From RGIG8775 sp045537235 (GTDB lineage Bacteria; Bacillota; Clostridia; Oscillospirales; CAG-272): a stretch of DNA of 8,401 nucleotides. The notes beneath the pieces are model-generated. The model searched no databases, had not been told where the DNA came from, and worked only from the letters and a program-made list of their open reading frames with translations. Both the position numbers and the translations under genes were made by a program. The DNA lies in contig JAZSPB010000003.1 of the NCBI GenBank assembly GCA_045537235.1, positions 1-8,401 of the forward strand. Reading direction: 5' to 3'. Shown here piece after piece: positions 5,503-8,401 of this stretch; the first letter of the stretch is position 1; each line of letters opens with the position of its first letter.

Positions 5503-7203
5503 ATGAAAAAACAGCAATGGCTTTGTGCTCTTATGGCAACGGTGATACTTTTGGGAAGTCTTGTCGGCTGTCAGCGCACCCCCGATGAGACCGAGAGCGA
5601 GACCGAGTGGGAATTTTGCTGGCCGATGACTCCGCAGAACGGCTTGACCTTTCCCACCGTTTCTGCATCGACCTTGGAATACACCCTCACCGACGCGGAC
5701 ATCGAAGAATTTTACCGCCGCCTTGATGCGTGCGACGAGCTGATCGCCGCCAACCGCAAGGAGGATGCCGAGGCGCTGGAGGAGGCTCTTTACTACGCGC
5801 ACGAGGCCTATGCGGTTATCGATCTGCAATCGGATATCGCCTATCTGCTGTATTGCCAAGACTACTACAGTGACGATGCGTGGGATACCTATTACGAGTC
5901 TTATCTTACGCGGAGAAAGGGACATTCTGATTTTTGGAGCGTGATCCACAGAGCCAAAAGAAAGAACGATGCTTTCGAAACAGTGGCAGACCGATTCTCC
6001 AATGTGGCATTCCCGGGGATCCTGATGTCACGAAGCTCCGCAGTAGAGAAAAATGAAAATTTGCTGGTGGAGATCGAGGCCGAGCTTCAAAGTCTCGGAG
6101 ACAACAAGACCAAAGAGCAGGTGTACGATCTTCTTAACCGTTACTTGGTGGCGGCAAAGAAGGTAGCCGACGGCTGCGGATACCAAAATTATTATGATTA
6201 TGTGGCGAAAACCGAATATTTCCGAGACTTCGGTGATGAGGAAAGACAGGTATTTCGCGAATATGTCAAGACCTATATCGTTCCGCTCGGCTTGGAATAC
6301 AAGGAGCAGCTTGACCAACTGGAGAAGCGCATGAGCTGGGTGTCCACAAGCCTGTCCAATGCGTATAATGAGCGTCGCTATGACCGACTGGCGGTCGATT
6401 ATCTGGCGGCATACATAGAATCGCTTCCGATGTCGGCAAGAAATGCCATGGAAAGCGCGTTTCGGTTGGATCGCATTGTTTTGGGGGAGAGCGGTGTGTC
6501 GCGAGAGCGAGCCTTTGTGCGGTTCACGGGCAATACTCCCTTGTGTTATTTTAACGTGGATGACATGGATCTGGCTACGGTGAGCCATGAGCTGGGGCAT
6601 TATTATGCCGATGTGGCAGGGAACCGTGAGACAGTCGATCCCGATGTTCGTGACATTCCGTGCGGCTTTGACATAAAAGAGACTCATTCCCAGACCAACA
6701 CCCTTTTGATGGTGCGTTATATGGACGAGCTGGAGGACGGAAAAGGCTACGAGCATTTTCGTCTGCGCACGATATATGAAATGCTCTACTCGATCGTCAG
6801 AGAAACCATGAAGGACGAGTTCGACGATCTGCTGTTCAGCGATCCCCAAGCCCACACCTATACCGCCGACCAACTCACGCAGAAGATGAGCGAGCTGGTG
6901 GAGGCGTATCGGATCGACGAGTTTTCCCATTCGAGCGCGCGGACGCTGTCGCATTATTGGCAATGGTGTCTGGAGGATTGCGCGTACAATCTGTGTTATG
7001 CGGTCTCGGCTGTGGTGGCGCTACAGATCTATGCCATAAGCCTTGAGGACTACAGCGCGGCCACCGAGTATTTCTGTCGGATCACGGAGGATATTGACAA
7101 GGAGCGTTCTTTTGTCAATACGGTCTCCGACGCGGGACTTGGCTCGGTTTTTGAGGCGGACACCTATTTGTCGCTGATCGCGGAGTTGGGAAATGAAGAA
7201 TAA
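5503..7203 (+). CDS. M3-type (PepF/oligoendopeptidase-like) zinc metallopeptidase lipoprotein
   Basis: A 566-residue protein. Residues 1-23 are a lipoprotein signal peptide ending LVGC with Cys23, followed by an acidic Thr/Glu linker (about 26-37) like that of the WG lipoprotein. A largely helical N-terminal region (60-330) resembles the M3 fold. The zinc site is HELGH at 362-366 (H362, H366 ligands, E363 general base), with E393 in KETHSQTNTLL as the likely third ligand 27 residues after H366, matching the M3 arrangement. The C-terminal segment SHYWQWCLEDCAYNLCYAVS (483-502) and the following ALQIYA recall the Tyr/His-rich substrate-contact region of PepF. Length fits PepF (about 600). Most PepF enzymes are cytosolic, so a membrane-anchored version would process oligopeptides outside the cell. 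The start has AAGGAGG at 5491-5497. It probably shares a transcript with the fucosidase gene; a terminator follows at 7215. Confidence 0.88.
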   Translation: MKKQQWLCALMATVILLGSLVGCQRTPDETESETEWEFCWPMTPQNGLTFPTVSASTLEYTLTDADIEEFYRRLDACDELIAANRKEDAEALEEALYYAHEAYAVIDLQSDIAYLLYCQDYYSDDAWDTYYESYLTRRKGHSDFWSVIHRAKRKNDAFETVADRFSNVAFPGILMSRSSAVEKNENLLVEIEAELQSLGDNKTKEQVYDLLNRYLVAAKKVADGCGYQNYYDYVAKTEYFRDFGDEERQVFREYVKTYIVPLGLEYKEQLDQLEKRMSWVSTSLSNAYNERRYDRLAVDYLAAYIESLPMSARNAMESAFRLDRIVLGESGVSRERAFVRFTGNTPLCYFNVDDMDLATVSHELGHYYADVAGNRETVDPDVRDIPCGFDIKETHSQTNTLLMVRYMDELEDGKGYEHFRLRTIYEMLYSIVRETMKDEFDDLLFSDPQAHTYTADQLTQKMSELVEAYRIDEFSHSSARTLSHYWQWCLEDCAYNLCYAVSAVVALQIYAISLEDYSAATEYFCRITEDIDKERSFVNTVSDAGLGSVFEADTYLSLIAELGNEE

Positions 7204-7214
7204 ATGAAATTTCG

Positions 7215-7249
7215 GGGAGTGTTATGCTTGCGCACAATGCTCCCTTTTT
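7215..7249 (+). terminator. Intrinsic terminator after the M3 lipoprotein gene
   Basis: GGGAGTGTT (7215-7223) pairs with AATGCTCCC (7236-7244) as nine base pairs including two G-U wobbles. A small inner TGC/GCA stem lies in the loop, and TTTTT (7245-7249) follows directly. It begins 12 nt after the stop codon at 7203. Confidence 0.85.
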
Positions 7250-7303
7250 GAGGTGATTTTTTCGCATCTCTTGACTTTTTCGATTTCAAATTTTCGCAAC
7301 TTT

Positions 7304-7319
7304 TTGCAAACCGTTGCAA
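7304..7319. promoter_or_regulatory. LacI-family-like operator overlapping the permease promoter
   Basis: TTGCAA-ACCG-TTGCAA is a 16-bp dyad with perfect 6-bp arms. It closely resembles the typical LacI-family operator TTGCAAACGTTTGCAA and, read as a CcpA cre site (TGnAAnCGnTnnCA), differs at one central position. Its right half is the -35 hexamer of the promoter below, so binding would block transcription. No LacI-type regulator is encoded in the window. Confidence 0.6.
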
Positions 7320-7342
7320 ATGGCGGTCGATTGTGGTACAAT
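7314..7342 (+). promoter_or_regulatory. Promoter for the AEC permease gene
   Basis: -35 TTGCAA (4 of 6) at 7314-7319, 17-bp spacer, -10 TACAAT (5 of 6) at 7337-7342. Predicted start near 7349, with a GAAAGGT ribosome binding site at 7359-7365 before the ATG at 7375. Confidence 0.75.
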
Positions 7343-7374
7343 AAAGGCGTATTTTTCAGAAAGGTCGTGTGTGA

Positions 7375-8361
7375 ATGGATTCCTTGATTTTTGCCCTTAA
7401 TGCCGTGGCGCCCATCATTATTATGGTGGCTATTGGTTATTTTTTGAAAAAAGCAGGCTTTATGGACGCCGAATTTGCGCGAAAGTCCAACAAATTGGTG
7501 TTCCGCTTTTTTCTGCCTTCCATGTTGTTTCTCAATGTTTACAAGATCGAAAGCATCGGCAATGTGGAGCTTGGCTACATTGTTTATGTATTTGTAGCGC
7601 TGATGATCATTTTCGCTGCCGCGATCCCCACGGTCATGGCGGTGACCAAGTCGGGTGACCGTCGCGGTGCGCTTCTTCAAGCGACCTTTCGTTCCAACTA
7701 CGCGCTCATCGGTATTCCGCTGGCGCAATCGCTTTGCGGACAAGAGGGCGTGGCTGTGGCGACCTTACTGTCGGTGGTGTCGATTCCTTTACTTAATGTT
7801 TTGGCGGTGATCAGTCTTTCGATGTTTGGCAAGGGCGGCAAGCCGAGTGTGAAGAAGATTCTTTCGGATATTGTTAGGAATCCGCTGATCCTCAGTGTTC
7901 TTTTGGGGGTTGTGGCGCTGGGGATTCGGGCGCTGTTTGTGTATTGGGGTGTTGCGTTCCGACTGACCGATATGAAGCCGATCTATTCGGTATTGGGTTA
8001 TTTGTCGAATTTGGCGACACCGCTGGCGCTGTTGATGTTGGGGGCGCAGTTTGAGTTTTCCGCCGTTTCCGCGTTGCGAAGGGAGATTTTGTTTGGAACG
8101 GTGGTACGAACGGTTTTGGTGCCGCTTTTGGGGATCGGTGTTGCGTTTTTGGCGTTTCGGAATGTTTTTGAGGATGCGCATTTTGCCACTTTCGTGGCGA
8201 TGTTTGGTACGCCTGTGGCGGTTTCCAGTGTTCCTATGGCTCAGGAGATGGGGGCGGATTCGACCCTCGCGGGGCAGCTTGTGGTTTGGTCTACCTTGGT
8301 CTCCGCGGGGACGGTGTTCTTGGCGTCGTTTCTTTTGCGGTTGGTGGGGGTGTTTGGATAA
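7375..8361 (+). CDS. AEC-family (auxin efflux carrier-like) permease
   Basis: A 328-residue membrane protein of the AEC / Mem_trans family, secondary transporters that in bacteria are linked to malate, malonate and other organic acids; the substrate here cannot be told. Family features visible are the first helix with AIGYFLKKAGFMD (19-31), NKLVFRFFLPSMLFLNVY (39-56), FRSNYALIGIPLA (105-117), the helix-break ATPLALLMLGAQF (214-226), and the C-terminal FGTPVAVSSVPMAQEMG (277-293) with GQLVVWSTLVS (300-310). About ten membrane segments are expected and the length is normal. The start at 7375 has a moderately spaced GAAAGGT site. It has its own promoter after a terminator, so it is a separate unit, probably controlled through the dyad at 7304-7319. 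The gene is complete; the last 40 bp of the window hold nothing recognisable. Confidence 0.92.
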   Translation: MDSLIFALNAVAPIIIMVAIGYFLKKAGFMDAEFARKSNKLVFRFFLPSMLFLNVYKIESIGNVELGYIVYVFVALMIIFAAAIPTVMAVTKSGDRRGALLQATFRSNYALIGIPLAQSLCGQEGVAVATLLSVVSIPLLNVLAVISLSMFGKGGKPSVKKILSDIVRNPLILSVLLGVVALGIRALFVYWGVAFRLTDMKPIYSVLGYLSNLATPLALLMLGAQFEFSAVSALRREILFGTVVRTVLVPLLGIGVAFLAFRNVFEDAHFATFVAMFGTPVAVSSVPMAQEMGADSTLAGQLVVWSTLVSAGTVFLASFLLRLVGVFG

Positions 8362-8401
8362 GTGGGAAGTCGGATCGTAGCCATGTCGTTCTGTGGGCCA
8401 A

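Noticed and set aside
6028..6963. Minus-strand open frame of 311 codons opposite the M3 lipoprotein gene
   Set aside because: Antisense to a gene with a recognisable signal peptide and zinc motif; His/Arg/Ile-rich product with no family features and no ribosome binding site.
8362..8401. Possible gene or signal at the right edge
   Set aside because: Forty bases without a ribosome binding site, hairpin or open frame that can be judged.

Overview
The window looks like a chromosomal segment from a Gram-positive, low-to-mid GC Clostridia-type bacterium, probably a host-associated Oscillospirales/Christensenellales-like gut organism. This rests on SigA-type promoters, AGGAGG-type ribosome binding sites, two lipoproteins with Thr/Glu-rich linkers after the lipobox Cys, a GH29 fucosidase and a WG-repeat lipoprotein. 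No marker gene fixes the taxon.

Layout. 1-160: most of a long palindromic repeat (copy 1, cut by the window edge). 163-2007 (minus): WG-repeat lipoprotein. 2031-2226: repeat copy 2, in the 5' leader of that gene. 2227-2385: divergent promoters, one for the WG gene and one for the next operon. 2386-3994 (plus): two-gene operon of a DUF554 membrane protein and a LysR-type regulator. 3961-4163: repeat copy 3, inserted in the 3' end of the lysR-type gene so that it supplies the last codons and the stop. 4164-4410: leader with a perfect-consensus promoter. 4411-5448 (plus): small cytoplasmic GH29 alpha-L-fucosidase. 5503-7203 (plus): M3-type (PepF-like) metallopeptidase lipoprotein, probably in the same transcript. 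7215-7249: intrinsic terminator. 7304-7342: promoter overlapped by a LacI-family-like operator. 7375-8361 (plus): AEC-family permease. 8362-8401: nothing recognisable.

The most notable signal is non-coding: a roughly 200-bp element present three times in 4.2 kb. Each copy has arms of about 65-70 bp that are nearly perfect inverted repeats, plus a separate inner hairpin. Copies 1 and 2 share one core orientation and copy 3 is reversed. In copy 1 both arms carry the same change relative to copies 2 and 3, so pairing is kept. Copies lie tightly against genes: 2 bp from the WG stop codon, about 8 bp upstream of the WG ribosome binding site, and inside the lysR-type gene. No transposase is encoded here, so this looks like a non-autonomous MITE-like or REP-like element with possible terminator or leader functions.

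Functionally the genes do not form one obvious pathway. The fucosidase acts on small fucosylated substrates in the cytoplasm, the M3 lipoprotein would trim peptides at the cell surface, the WG lipoprotein is a surface protein of unknown role, and the DUF554 and AEC proteins are membrane proteins of uncertain substrate.
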